This document shows positions 12,488 to 27,987 of a DNA stretch of 64,000 nt, piece after piece (within the stretch, counting starts at the first letter, position 1; each line of letters begins with the position of its first letter). The position numbers and the translations under genes were made by a program. Source of the stretch: Pardosa pseudoannulata (lineage: Eukaryota; Arthropoda; Arachnida; Araneae; Lycosidae); contig CM063502.1 in the NCBI GenBank assembly GCA_032207245.1, positions 139,936,673-140,000,672 of the forward strand. The letters run 5' to 3'. Under the pieces are notes generated by a model. The model did not search any database. It was given only the letters and a program-made list of their open reading frames with translations, and was not told where the DNA came from.

Positions 12488-13071
12488 TTGTGGTATTTTT
12501 CCATTAGAAAAGTAGAAATATAAATCACCAAATATTTTCAAATGTGGCACTTTTATACTTCATAGTTTATCTGAAGTTAAAATGAGCCACAAAAGTGTTT
12601 CCAAAAACAAGTTCAAACAAATTTTCAAGTGACGTCGCTATTAATGTATACCCAGACCTCAGGCTAAGCGCGAAACTGCTAATAAAAAATAAAAGCTATA
12701 ATTAAAATTTTGTTTTGGTTAACTACCTAGAATTGCTAGAGCTCCAAATTCTTTCCATAGCTCTTTCCATAACACTATAAAAAAATTTCAAATTCTGAAA
12801 AATGATTCTGGTTTGTTGACGCGAGAATACTTGCATTACTTCCAAAGATAGTTAGTCACTGTCAAAATTGTAAAAAGTGGAGAAATGAATAAAGCTTTCT
12901 AAATAATGAGTTTTTAAGTGGTGTAGTTTAAGAATTTAAATAGCACTTGAAACAGACATACATTTATTGTTTGTTCTTTCTAAAATCCTTCTTAAATATG
13001 TGAAGTATTAGCGTAGTTTCGGTTGATTGCGTTCAAGCTCTACTTTCTTACTCTTTCATTTGAAATGTGCC
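12488..13071. other. No gene seen
   Basis: AT-rich spacer, no supported feature. Confidence 0.5.
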
Positions 13072-13247
13072 GAACGATAGCTAAATGTGTAGCCACTGAC
13101 CTCCGTTACCCGAGTTCGTGAGTTCAAATCTCACTGTTGGCATGGTTGTTCGTAGCTGTTAGGAATCAGCTTTAAGCAGTAGGTACAGGTTTCATTTATC
13201 CAAGTGTGTTAAAACCTTATACCATACCGCTTCAAAACAAATTAAAT
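13072..13247 (+). repeat. tRNA-derived SINE, diverged
   Basis: Head GATAGCTAAATGTGTAGC, B-box-like GAGTTCAAATCTCAC, core CAGCTTTAAGCAGTAGGTAC and a decayed tail ACCATACCGCTTCAAAACAAA. Confidence 0.8.
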
Positions 13248-14281
13248 TGGACTGCATCTATTTTCTTTTATTTAATATGGACTGATTATAATATTCCTTA
13301 AACAGGGCGTTTCAGCTGTTATAATCATCCTTAACTCAGTCAAACAGGCTGCAGACAATGAAGATTGTTTCGGAATAGGCACATGAAAAATCCTTAAACC
13401 ACATCTCTATTGCTCCAGATTCTAGGTTAAAGATGCAAGCGTTTAAAATTAAATTTATAAATATATAGTTTTAAAGCAGTTTTTCAAACTTTAGCTTCCA
13501 AAAATCTAAAACTACTATTTTTTCAGATGTAGTTGCTTTTTCTTCCTAGATTTTGATATAAAAACCTTTAAATAACCTCACCTCTTAAGTTGGATAGTAT
13601 ACCATCAAGTTGAATTATATAAACTTATAGTTTGTCATTACTGTGAGTAAAAATATATATTTGGCTTAACACAGTTTAATTTTGTTTTAAACATACAATA
13701 GTTTTTAGAGGAAATTAATGCTCAATTATGTTTTCGTTCAATAAATTAAAATAATTTCAGTATAAATGTTGTTTATTTATTCAAAATAATTTTTGTGTGT
13801 AAATACACTTTTTGTTCAATATACCATTCAAAAAATAACTAAAAATGAAATTGAAGTATATTACATTGCAGTAGTTCTCTAATAGAATAAATAATATTGC
13901 CTACATTATTATTGTACCTTAAGATATTTTTCTGGATTAATAACTTTTAACCCTGTAATTTAAATATATGTATTCAATTTATGACAAATTTCATATTTCT
14001 TTTTACTTACGTTGAACCAAGTTTTAATTACTGATATAAAACGCTACTCAGGCTTTCGTGACTGTTGTTTATTAAATGGTTGCATGCATGCCATTCTATT
14101 TTAAACATATCAGATTTTGACAATTACTCATAAAATCAGTTTTATCTCAATGCAAAAAAAGATTTATTTCTCTATTATATTGTTATCTGACAATCTTTTT
14201 TAAAGAATGTTTGAAACCATAAGATTAGCAAATTTTTAACAACTGTATAATTCTTCGAACCCATTTCTAAAGTGGCACTCT
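13248..14281. other. No gene seen
   Basis: AT-rich spacer, no supported feature. Confidence 0.5.
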
Positions 14282-14801
14282 TTAACCCTTTTAAGGACAG
14301 TGGTTGCGCAGTGAAACCACCTGTTAATTCTTTTCTCTGTTTTAAACACATTAATTTTTTCCTTTGTTTTTAACACTTTAAACTATAAATAGATGATATT
14401 ACTACAATTAATTTATTTCTCTTTGAAATATAATTTTTTTAATTTGCTTTACATAGTAGAATCAAGAGTTCGATTTTCTTCCTTATCTCATGTGAAAATA
14501 CTTACCTAAAACATTACTTATAAATTGTTTAGCTATTTATTAATTACATTATTTTAAGGGTAATTATTTATTGCTCTCCTGAAGTATTTAATCTTTTAAG
14601 AAAGAAATATTTTCCTGCTGTACAAGGGGAGCGTTTCACGGTTAAATTCCTCTCTCTAAATCTTGCACCCCTTCCCCCCCAAAAAAAATGTAAAAATATT
14701 TTTCTTCATATATTTCAAATCTATAAGGCTCATAGATAAAATTTATAACCTAATTGTATTAAATACTAGAGAACTTGTAATCGTGATCTTCAAGGGGTTA
14801 A
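14282..14801. mobile_element. piggyBac-like MITE, family 4
   Basis: TTAA at 14282-14285 and 14798-14801. The ends read TTAACCCTTTTAAGGACAG and, inverted, TTAACCCCTTGAAGATCAC. A GTGGTT...AACCAC inverted repeat lies at 14300-14320, centred 28 bp inside the left TTAA. It is 520 bp, AT-rich and has no transposase. The superfamily is inferred from TTAA plus the palindrome position. Confidence 0.55.
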
Positions 14802-16233
<1,432 letters not shown>

Positions 16234-16280
<47 letters not shown>

Positions 16281-16299
16281 GTATATATATATGTATATT

Positions 16300-16374
<75 letters not shown>

Positions 16375-16385
16375 ATGTATGTATG

Positions 16386-16426
<41 letters not shown>
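16234..16426. repeat. (TA)n/(TG)n compound microsatellite
   Basis: TA repeats with TATG interruptions and terminal (TG)n. Confidence 0.97.
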
Positions 16427-16747
16427 AATACATCAAAATTGTTTCACTTTAATATTTCCTTAAGAACCTCCTCTCTCCCATTCTAATTCCTTAAAATATT
16501 TTTCCTAGTCTCAAAATGTCTTTCTCTTGTCTGCCACTGACTAGTAAAGATGTCCTTTTCTAGCAACTCTTAAATAAAATTGCGTTTAGTCTTGGACTTG
16601 TGTGCGGTTCTCTTTAATGTGGCTAGACTGTATTATATTTTATTACTGCTAAGCTGATTAGGCTTATCCTTGCCCAGTAGGACGGGCAATTAAAAATAAT
16701 AGGGGCTACAATTCCAAATGAGTACGTCAGCTTTATAATTCCTAGAT

Positions 16748-18299
<1,552 letters not shown>

Positions 18300-18720
18300 T
18301 TTCGTGTCCCGCAGCCTGATTTAACTGCAACCATGATCAGGTGGACGAGTGAGATATCCACACACTGAAAAGCAGGCGTTGCGTCTCCTTGCTCCGTAAG
18401 AGAGAAAAACCTCCCCACTAGTGATGTGTTCAGCTCGCAGGACTGATGTTCAGCTCGCAGGAGTGCTCTCAGCTGAACTGCTCACCAATCTCTCCTCTCC
18501 TTTCTTTGGTGGTCAGCTTCTGGAAACCTGATCCCTTCCGAAAAATGAATCATCTTTTAGATTCACTGCCGTCCTGCAAAAAACTACACATCCGAAAAAC
18601 GTATCATCCCATTAGCAGGCCGGCGCCTATTCCCCAAAGGTGAAGAATGCCAGGTGGAGAGGTCAATAGGTTCGACTTGCAGATATAGGGAAGGGTGCAC
18701 ACCTGCAAAAAAGAGATCGT
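18300..18720. other. GC-richer island of unknown origin
   Basis: About 420 bp clearly richer in G+C than its surroundings. It contains a short tandem duplication of GATGTTCAGCTCGCAGGA with small differences near 18424-18462. A 65-codon frame spans 18446-18643, but it has no recognisable domain and no splice context. It could be an old transposon piece or an exon of an unknown transcript. Confidence 0.3.
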
Positions 18721-19513
18721 GGGTCTAAATTCCTTGTACAAACGTACTACCATGCATAAATACTTTCATATCATTCAGGATTACAAACCGCAATAGTAGA
18801 ATTTAAAAATTTTATTTTTACAATTTAAAAAACTTGGTATAATTTTCTTAAATTTCACTTTTAAATTTAAAAAGTTTTAATTATAATTAATTATTATGTT
18901 ACTATTAAAGACACCAAAGTAAAAGTGCAATTTTTATAGTGATGTATAGATTTCTATGGTCATTTGTCAGTTTGTAAAAAAAGTGCTTTAAGGAGTTCCG
19001 ACGACACAAAATTTTGGGATTTAGAAGGTACAATATCTAACATATTAACATTTTACTGTAATAAACGGGGTTGCATTACTATAATTGAACTTTGATAAAA
19101 GTTATTACCACAAAGAAACAAAAATCCAAAACAAATAATTGCATTTACTTCAATAAATTTTAGACATGATATATTTTGCTACCACCAATTATCGACAATA
19201 AAATCAAGTTCAATATGAAGCATAATCTATGAAGGATGTCACTGAAGAATAATTTTTAATAGAAAAATGTTTCCAACTATTTTCATAAATTTAATTTATG
19301 AACTTCAGGATCTTTAAGGGAACGAGGTAAATATTTTATGCTACAACTTGATTTCAAGAGACACTATGCAGCAGATATTGTTACAGAGGTAGGAGGAATA
19401 GGTTTACTTCCAGAAGCAAATATTTAAGTGTTCAAACCTTGATTAATATTTAACATTAAAGATTCATATAATTAAAGCTACCTGTTGGTAAATGAGTCTA
19501 TGTTTCATATCTT
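18721..19513. other. No gene seen
   Basis: AT-rich spacer. Confidence 0.5.
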
Positions 19514-19632
19514 ACTTCTGTCATGGTTGTGTAACCTTTTGGATTGGACTTTAAGCAGTATGTCCCTTTCTCGTCAGCCTTTGTATAACAAAAATGTATA
19601 TCATAGTTCTCCAAACTAAACTCAGTTGGTTG
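19514..19632 (+). repeat. tRNA-derived SINE, 5'-truncated
   Basis: Lacks the tRNA-like head. Retains TCATGGTTGTGTAACC, GGACTTTAAGCAGTATGTCC, CTCGTCAGCC and a CTCCAAACTAAA tail. Confidence 0.75.
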
Positions 19633-20605
19633 TAACTTTATTTTTTTAACCCAAAAAGGCTAAAAACTGAGAGGAAATGGTAGAGCAGTGATATAAATAA
19701 GATTTTTCTTAATTAATAAAAATCGTACGAAGTTGGAGCAAACTTGGGCTGCACAAACTCGTATTTTCTAAAACTGTAAGATACAAAATTTTTCTGTAAA
19801 TCAAATGTTACGATAGAACTACCATTCAGTTTTTGTATTTTTATCAGTTAATATTCAGTTAATATCAGTTAATAGTTTGAAATATTTTAATGTTTAAAAA
19901 TCCGACAAATTCTCTTAAGCTGTTTGCAGTTTTCCATTATCACCAAGATTGGTAAACTTATCACAAGCTCTTGATTAAAAGAATTTAGTCCTTCTAATTA
20001 TAAACTTTTATTTTAAAAAAACTGTTAAATTTTCACAGGCAACTTTGAGATGTAATTTTCTTGTATCTAACAAACTAGCAATTATAACCATAGGCTTATT
20101 AATTTGTAGCAGTGACTTAGGGTTATAAGAGCATAAAATGTAATCAGGGCATAGTTCAAGACATTTTTAACTATATTTTATCTTTAGAACCTGCGTAAGT
20201 CTCGGGTGAGAAAACATTGAGTAACAGAAAAAGCAACAGCTTATAAAGTATTAAAAATTTAATAGTTGATACTCACACAAAATGATACTTAGACTTTGCG
20301 ACAAAAGAAAAGTTTTATTACCCGTTAACTATCAACTCTTTCATCTGTATCACGAACTTTCTTTAAACCAATTTTTATATGTTTAACTACATATATATGT
20401 TTTATCTCGGGATATTACAACGCCGTAAAAAGAGGACACTTCGAGTAAAGAGCAATCCAACAGCTTAAAAACAATAGAATCTGAATCATAGATGCTTACT
20501 CAAAACGATATTTTGTCATTATACCAAAAGAAAAGAAAACTAAAGATTTCAAATATTGAAAGGATAGCAAAACAATTTATCTCCCGCTTTCTTTGGTTTG
20601 AACTA
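19633..20605. other. No gene seen
   Basis: AT-rich spacer. Confidence 0.5.
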
Positions 20606-20775
20606 GTACCGAATGAGTAGGGTGCTGCTCTCCAGCTTTAGAGTTTGGGCTTTGGAATCCCACTGCGAGCATAGATATACGTGGTCATTCAGAATCTGCT
20701 TTAAGCAACAATTCTAGATCTTATTGTCCCTTGTGTAGCAAAATAGTGGACATTAGTTATTCAGACGAAACCCTC
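20606..20775 (+). repeat. tRNA-derived SINE, strongly diverged
   Basis: Head ACCGAATGAGTAGGGTGCTG, TTTGGAATCCCACTG, core CTGCTTTAAGCAAC, tail GTAGCAAAATAGTGGAC. Many substitutions, so it is an old copy. Confidence 0.75.
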
Positions 20776-21484
20776 TTGCTTTGACTCCAGCTCTAGTTAA
20801 AGATCGTTTAGATCTTTAAGTTTTTATGTATGCTTTCTAGGGAGAGGTTTCATGTTTCTAATCTTGACAAGCTCTTAGCTTTCAACACCAAAACTTTAAT
20901 TCTTCCAGAAACGTTTTGTGATACTAAGTAATGTCTTTATTCTATCATAATCGAAAATGTACCCAAACATTCTGATTTCTCATTTTCAAGGGTCTCCTAG
21001 AGGGTGTAGTTCATGGGGATTTAAATTCCTGGAGTGAAGACATAAAATATTCAAACGTTGAGTTCTATATCATCAAATATCCACTTGAAATACAATTTAA
21101 TGAATTTTAGAATATTTGTGCATACCATATTGGATTCTTCTCAATCAAATTTAATATATGAAAGAAAAAATAAAGTTCCCTTTTGCCGGCTCACATTTTC
21201 AGAATTATTTAAGAAAATTATGCCACGTGATAGAACAGGAAATTCTCTAAGATAATATTATCTTTTTTAAAACCGAGAAAAATATTTAATTTTATATTAT
21301 TTGTGGAATATTTTGGCATACTCGTTTCTAAACGTAAATAAGAACATTTGAAGTATAAGGGATGTTGAATCTCAATTTTTAAATTTTAATGATATTCTTA
21401 CAATGAAACTATTGTTGTTAAATCAAACATACGACATTGAAATGTATTAAAAAGTTTTATAAAAATATGGGATTACAATATTCC
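20776..21484. other. No gene seen
   Basis: AT-rich spacer. Confidence 0.5.
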
Positions 21485-21700
21485 TTAACCCTTTGCAGTC
21501 CTATGTCGAGTGGGACAGTTTTTATCAAGGAACCTCCTTTGTCGAGTCACACTCGACATTGTTAGCCCTCGTGTTGCAAAAAGTAGACCGTAGCACTCCA
21601 AACCAAACCAAACCAAACCACTCGACATTTTTTCAAATCCAAACCAATAGATGTCTGGAGGAAGAACACAAATCATTTTTTGGCTTATCGAGACCCTGTA
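21485..21700 (+). mobile_element. piggyBac-like end, family 2, copy 2
   Basis: Starts TTAACCCTTTGCAGTCC at 21485, then a decayed palindrome GTCGAGTGGGAC centred about 25 bp inside and a clean GTCGAGTCACACTCGAC at 21541-21557. The interior (T-run, CAATAGATG, CTGGAGGAAGAACACAAA) matches the minus-strand copy near 5080-5240. A SINE fragment is inserted at the second palindrome. The opposite end was not found, so the element may be truncated. Confidence 0.6.
21561..21618 (+). repeat. SINE 3' fragment with target duplication
   Basis: Only the last 58 bp of the SINE (TTAGCCCTCGTGTTGCAAAA, GTAGACCGTAGCACTCC, then three CAAAC units), flanked by perfect 11-bp direct repeats CACTCGACATT at 21550-21560 and 21619-21629. 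The duplication shows a single insertion event that was 5'-truncated. Confidence 0.9.
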
Positions 21701-21979
21701 ACTTCCGAAATAGACTTAGTTGCGCTTTTCTCCTTGATGCGTTTACGTTTGTGGACATTACAGTGCTGGAATGGGAAACATAATCAACATTTCAAACATC
21801 TTCCTACTTGAAATAATGGAAATACCAACCTTTATGCTTTTAATAAAGTTTTTTGGGGTAAGCCAGATTTAATGTCATACATTTTCTCGAAAACTATGAA
21901 TGTTACAATTCTTTGGACATTTTGTATTCCAAACAACTAATATGACTGAGCAGAGCTTATCTTGTCTTGATGGGACACC

Positions 21980-21981
<2 letters not shown>

Positions 21982-22059
<78 letters not shown>
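21982..22059. repeat. (TA)n microsatellite
   Basis: Pure TA run directly following GGGACACCCTG. Confidence 0.97.
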
Positions 22060-22063
<4 letters not shown>

Positions 22064-22139
22064 ATGTATTATGCATTACTTAGTAAAATTATACTAAAAT
22101 CATTTTAATAATGAAGACTCTTAAGTTTTGTAATGACTA

Positions 22140-22292
22140 AGCATGAAGGACGAAGGTTTTCGGTACTGGAGTCTGTGGGTTTTAATCCGGTTGAAAACAT
22201 AGATGTTAATTCCCGTTTGATATTCGTTTAAGGTACATTTAGTTGCATGTAGAAAAAAAGATATGTGGCTTTCTAAACCAAACTTGTTGTTC
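22140..22292 (+). repeat. tRNA-derived SINE, very diverged
   Basis: Recognisable are TTTTCGGTACTGGAGTCTGT, GGGTTTTAATCCGG, ACATAGATGTTAATTCCCG and a TTTCTAAACCAAAC tail. Weak copy. Confidence 0.55.
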
Positions 22293-23187
22293 TAAAACAG
22301 CAATTGTCTGCAAAACTTCTTGATAGAAATTTACTTCACTGACTTTTAATTAAGCTAAAATAAACCGGTTCTATATATTTTACAAAAATAAGTCTAAAAT
22401 ATTTTTCTAGAAATTAATGGAACAGATACTGTAAAATAAAAGAAAACATGATATAAGTCCTTTTATAAATAAGTTTTACCAACGTCCATAATGTACTATA
22501 TTTTCTACTGCAACGTCGCCTATTGATTTGCGAAATCTGGGATAATAGTATCATAATAATCATGTATAAGAACTTCTTTCCGAGTAGTTGTCCAACAACT
22601 ATTATAATAGGAATGAATTTGGTCCAAACTTTTGTTATTAGGGTCATTTGAATCGTTTTCTCTACCATATTGAGATAATATTTACTATATAATAAGAGAA
22701 AATAGTACTTTGATATTAAACTGTGTTCATTATTTATTATAGAGATAGGCATAATTGACTGAAAATATACCTTAAAATCTTTTTCATTATGCTGTTCTAA
22801 GAGACTGCTTTCTGCTAATAATGTTGATTTACTCGAAAGTTCGTTAATATTTTAACTAAAATGTCTGTTTAGAAAAAAGTCTAAATAATAGAAGCATCCA
22901 GTTCTAAGATTACAAATTTAATTTTAATATTAAATCAAACAGGGAACACCTTGAGCTTTATAATTTTGTAAGGTTACTTCAAATAAATTATATTTTACAC
23001 GTCGTATTTTAGGCTAATAAAGGTAGAGTCAGCTCAATAGCTTCCTGAGTTCAGTGGTTAGAATCTCATTGATAGTATAAAACTAGCAATCACTATGTCA
23101 GATACTCGTATAAAAGTAAATCTTTTAAGAATCGTCGTCTTTTAGAATCAGATATATTTTCTCGGCTTATATGTTTCAAAATAACTT
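22293..23187. other. No gene; possible SINE scrap
   Basis: AT-rich. Around 23041-23085 GAGTTCAGTGGTTAGAATCTC may be a SINE head remnant. Confidence 0.4.
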
Positions 23188-23520
23188 TTAAAAACTGTTT
23201 CTATGTTTCTTCTTCTTTCTTTATTTTAGTATAAAACTTTTTACTACTAACTACTGAAATACTTTATTTATAAAGCCATTAAATCCTTCTCTGCTTTTTA
23301 TAATCTTCCTTTCAAATAATTTTTTTCTGTGATGAAGTTTTCATTGTTAGTAGACTTGAGTGTATGATGAATAATATGTCAGTAACGAGAACTTGAAATA
23401 TGTTGCAGTATTAAAACTCCCCTATAAGATCTCATTATCCCCTTCGTTCAAGCATACATTAGAAGATGACATTTTTTTACTTACCGTTTATTCGAAACTG
23501 TCCTAATAAAAAGTTCTCCA
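23188..23520 (+). repeat. 330-bp direct duplication, copy A
   Basis: Matches 25990-26312 along its length. Landmarks: TTTTTACTACTAACTACT, AAAGCCATTAAATC, GTAGACTTGAGTGTATGATG, AAGATCTCATTATCCCCTTC, TTCAAGCATACATTAGA. Confidence 0.75.
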
Positions 23521-24029
23521 GGCATTTTGCTAACGTACGTTCAACTACGGAATTTTTTCAATCTTTTTTTAACTAAGTGGATAAACATGCAGATATTTCT
23601 AAGTATCCTTACCTAATTATTAGTTAAAGGTAGACACGGAGCATTACTACGTGTATATGTACTACTAAATATAAGCATGTGCGTGTGTATTTATAGTTTA
23701 TTAATATAGATTTTTGCATACATGTCCATGTAATACCTACTTGTACGCGTATATATATGCATATATATACTTGTATAACACATTATATATACATATACAC
23801 ACATACATATCTAAGACATATATACATACACATATATTTATATCTACTTATACATTCATGTACATACATATTCATAAATAATTATAATCAAACGTATGCA
23901 TACATATACATACATGAGACTGGACAATTGTCAAATACGTAATTCACTCCTTTTCGGTACCAAAGTACGTAGGTACAAAGAAGCACTACAGCATGAATTT
24001 CTATAACCCTTAGGAGTCGGATTTAAATA

Positions 24030-25488
24030 TACTGGTGTTCCAATTTAAGAAAAGTTGCATATTTAGTAGAATTTTGTGAAAAAAAAAAACGAAATGTAAA
24101 ACTACTACTTCAAAATAAACATTCCAATTTTATCTACATAAACATTTTGATGTGAATAGATGGAAGAAAATGAACAGCCTTTGTATGCATAAGCAACAAA
24201 ATCCACAATTTTATGGATCACTGAATTTCTTGGTACTTTTTTTACAGCAATCGGTTGAATTGAAACAGTTAAATTAAATGACCCACTAATATTTAGATGA
24301 TAAGATTAGGTGGTGAATCGTCTACAAGTTAGAAGCAGGATAGTCTCAAGTCCAGATTAACATATACTTCAAAGAAATGCCCAGAAACGTGAAAAAAATG
24401 ATAGAAAGTCTTAGGATACCATATATATCGCTAGAAAGATTGGGCAAGTTTGTTCTAAAGCGACGACAGCTAATCAAGATCGCTATTAGGCCATTACAGC
24501 GAGGTGTAACAGAAACAGTACAGTCTCTCTCGTGACTTCGTCAGCTCTCTCGAGCACATAATGTGAGGTTTCATTATTACTATTTCCTGAAGACTTCATG
24601 AGAGAGGGGATAACCTGCTGTTTGCGTCCTGTTCACTTCAGCTAACAGGATAGTCCGTTTAACATGATGTAGATATAATCGAGATTGGATTACGAATTAA
24701 TGGACGACAGTTCTCTTTACTGATGCATCCTAGTCTCTGCCTAACCACAAATTCTCAATGTAATTTAATATGGACAGAACCATACACCTACACCTGCTCT
24801 CCAATATCCAAAAAATTGACTATTATAGTACCGAAAGTTTGATGGTTTGAGGGAGAATCATTTTAAATGGTCACGCACTACTCCATGTATTTGAAAGAGG
24901 CACTAAAACTGATGTAAAGTATTAAAATCATATCATCGTGAAGCTATACATACGACTATTCAAAATTGCTGTTGGCCCTGATCTCATTTCAATAGGTGGT
25001 AATGTGTGACCCCATACAACATCGTTTCCACACACATCTGGTTGAATAATTCCTTGAAAATATAGATACTCCTTGTATGGACTAACCAGGCCTTAGTCCT
25101 ATACACTGAGACGCTCTGGAGAGGGCAATTACAGTTAATAACCCTTCTCCGAGAATCATTCTGGAAACAGCATTTCTGAAAGATCGGGATATAATTATTT
25201 CATTAACATATATGTTTTATTTCCAGTGTGAAATCATGGTGTGAGAACTGCATACCTGAACCCTACCCCAAATTAAACCACTTTTTCTAATCGATCTGTA
25301 ATAGTTGTTCCATATCTTTTGAGTATGATGAGTGTTGCTCACCATCATGCGTGTGTATTATAATTTCTGAACGGAAATATATTGTATCACATCAATGTAT
25401 GTTCAAGAAAAATTTCATTAAAATATGTTCAGTAGTTCTGGAGATAATAGACCAAATCCAGAAATTCCTTTACTTTGGAACACTGTTA
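24030..25488 (+). mobile_element. Tc1-like DNA transposon, second family, decayed
   Basis: Ends TACTGGTGTTCCAATTTAAG (24030) and, inverted, TAACAGTGTTCCAAAGTAAA (25488), next to TA at 24028-24029 and 25489-25490. Inside, scattered over frames, are transposase remnants. They include a linker with DRY-like text near 24470, CSLTTNSQ-type text near 24750, GLMVWGRI-like text near 24840, LHVFERGTKTDVKY near 24880-24920 and a RLFKIAVGPD segment near 24950-24985. Many stops and frameshifts are present. It is an old, dead copy. Confidence 0.7.
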
Positions 25489-25661
25489 TAGTATATTCTG
25501 GTATAATTGAACTTTGAGCTCCAAAAGATTGGCCGTAATTCAGCAAACCAAATAATACCAAATAATTTCCATTTTATTTACTTATTACGAACTTGATCTT
25601 TATATGACTTTACACATTTTAAGCTTATAAATATAAATACCAAGAAATTGTCAGATTTAAC

Positions 25662-25866
25662 GAACGATGGCCGAATAGTTAGAACACTGATCTTTGATAC
25701 CAGAGTTTGTGGGTTTGAATCCTACTGTGTCATGGATGTGATCAGCCGTTTGGAATCGGCTTAAAGCAGTAGTTATCGGTATATGTGTATCATTAACCCA
25801 TGAATAATGTGTATCATTAACCCATGTGTTGCATAAATGTAGAACCTAGCGCTCCAAAACCAAGCC
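25662..25866 (+). repeat. tRNA-derived SINE with internal duplication
   Basis: Head CGATGGCCGAATAGTTAG, B box GGGTTTGAATCCTAC, core GGAATCGGCTTAAAGCAGTA, tail TAGCGCTCCAAAACC. It is longer than other copies because ATGTGTATCATTAACCCATG occurs twice (25783-25802 and 25807-25826). Confidence 0.88.
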
Positions 25867-25989
25867 ATTGTTAAACTTTAACTATTATAAATTTAACTAA
25901 ATATAAATGAGGGTCAAAATATTAAATATTTTTAGAATCTTTATTATTTATTTCTTTTCTTTACTTACATTATATCACTAAATGATTTA

Positions 25990-26312
25990 AAAAATTATTT
26001 CTGTATTCTCCAAGTTAGTCTCTTTTTAGCATAAAATATTTTTACTACTAACTACTAAAGAACTTTAGTTATAAAGTCATTAAATCTTACTCTGCTGTTT
26101 ATAGCCTCTCTTTCAAACTAGATATTTTTTCTATGATGAAGCCTTCAGTATTAATAGACTTGAGTATATGATGAATGATATACCGGTAACAAGAACTTCA
26201 AAGGTGTTGCTACATAAAAACGCCTCCCTAAGATCTCATTATCCTCTTCATTCAAGCATGCATTATACGATGGCATTTTTGATTTCTTTCATTCCATCCT
26301 GTTGTAATAAAA
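25990..26312 (+). repeat. 330-bp direct duplication, copy B
   Basis: Second copy of the 23188-23520 segment, about 2.8 kb downstream. Between the copies lie a Tc1 relic and a SINE. Confidence 0.75.
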
Positions 26313-26631
26313 TGTTCTTTCGGTATTTATATAATATAGATCTACAGAATTTATAACTAAGTGTAATAGATAATACATGTAGGTATTTTTAAGTTTCCTG
26401 AACTTTTAATGTTCTGAAAAATACATAGGTTCTCTGTTCACCTCGACGGGAGGACACACCGCCTATTACAATCCCAGATTTTGTTATACTGTGCATAGAA
26501 AAGAAGGGTTTTGTAATGACACTTTAAAAATAAGTAATAGTAAAAAGGTAACAGTAAAATCTTCGTAGCATATTTTCGGGAAACATTTTTGTTACTCTAT
26601 TTTACTAGTTCAAATGAGCCTAAAAATGACG

Positions 26632-26798
<167 letters not shown>

Positions 26799-27985
26799 CA
26801 CAGTGAAGTCATATTAAAGTAACCACCACCTACTTTTGAAACAATCGTAGAGGGCACGCGTCATCAGCAATTTTGATGGATATATAAAGTGTGTTGTAGA
26901 TATTCGGAAAACATTTTAGTTCTTGCAGTCATACAGAAACAGAGAAATTTATAGAACATTCAAAAGGGCATGATCTTTGGCGTTTGAGCCAAAGATAGAA
27001 TCTTTTCTGAAACTGAATTTTGTAAACTGTTCCCTGGCCGCGGTGGTAAAAGGCATGGCAAATGACACTTTCCAAAATCAGTGACATGGCAAACGTTTTC
27101 ATAGATGGCAGAGATAAACGACGGCTGCGGAGATGCGTTCGGGTGAATATACGTGCAACCGTTGAGCAACTGACCGCAGAGCTGAACCAATGGGCTACCA
27201 ACAGTGTCTCCACAACCACGGTTTGTTGAACGTTGCTGCGCATGGACCTTCGCAGTAGACGCGGGTTAATGCACTTATAGTTACGGCTGTTCATCGGAGA
27301 CGGAGGCTAGAATTTGCCCTCCAGTACCGCAACTTGACTTCCACTGAGTGGACACAGGTGGCTTTTTCCGATGAATCCTGCTTTATGCTCCATCAGACAA
27401 ATGCACTTTGGCGTACACTGCGTGAAACCTCTGAAAGCTAACACCCTGTAACAATTGTCCCAGAAGGCGTCTAGCTCTAAGAGGGAGTATTATGGTTTAG
27501 GGAATTTTTTCGTGATATTCTCCGGGTTCACTCATTACTGTGGAAGGCACGATAGATCAACATTAGTATGCATCTATCCTTGCGGACCATGTTCACCCCT
27601 ACATGCGAATTGTTTTTCCTCAGGATGATGGCATCTACCAGCAGGACAATATCTATGCAGCGTGTCATAAAGCTCGCAGTGTTCGTACGTGGTTAAGAGC
27701 ACCAGGATGAGCTTACCGTACTTCATTGACCAGTAAATTCCCCGCACTTGAACCCAATTGAGAATCTGTGAGACCACCTAGATCGGATTATTCGCACCAT
27801 AGAACCTCACCGGCTTAACCTAGTGGAGATGGCCACTACATTGGAGTCGGCATTGTTCAACATCCAAATAAGCAACTTCAAGAAGCTAATTGACTCTCAA
27901 CCTACACGTTTCACAGCAGTACGTTATGCAAAATGTTGTTATTCTTGAGTTTGATAGGTGGTGACATCAATGTGACTGGACTGTG
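26799..27985 (+). mobile_element. Tc1-like DNA transposon, third family, decayed
   Basis: Inverted ends CACAGTGAAGTCATATTAAA (26799) and CACAGTCCAGTCACATTGAT (inverted, 27985), both leading into ACCACC. TA flanks at 26797-26798 and 27986-27987. Length is 1187 bp. It carries a broken transposase gene. Confidence 0.88.
26930..27950 (+). pseudogene. Tc1-like transposase pseudogene
   Basis: Readable blocks in order: RRLRRCVRVNIRATVEQLTA (DNA-binding domain, about 27118-27177); NSVSTTTV and LLRMDLRSRRGL (about 27200-27270); VAFSDESCFMLHQTNALWR with the first catalytic Asp (about 27360-27415); FTVLH.PVNSPHLNPIENL, where the usual PD of this motif has become PH (about 27705-27765); and the C-terminal TTLESALFNIQISNFKKLID (about 27838-27895). 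A QQDN block at about 27637-27651 keeps the second Asp. At least six stops or frameshifts break it, so it is inactive. Confidence 0.85.
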
Positions 27986-27987
27986 TA

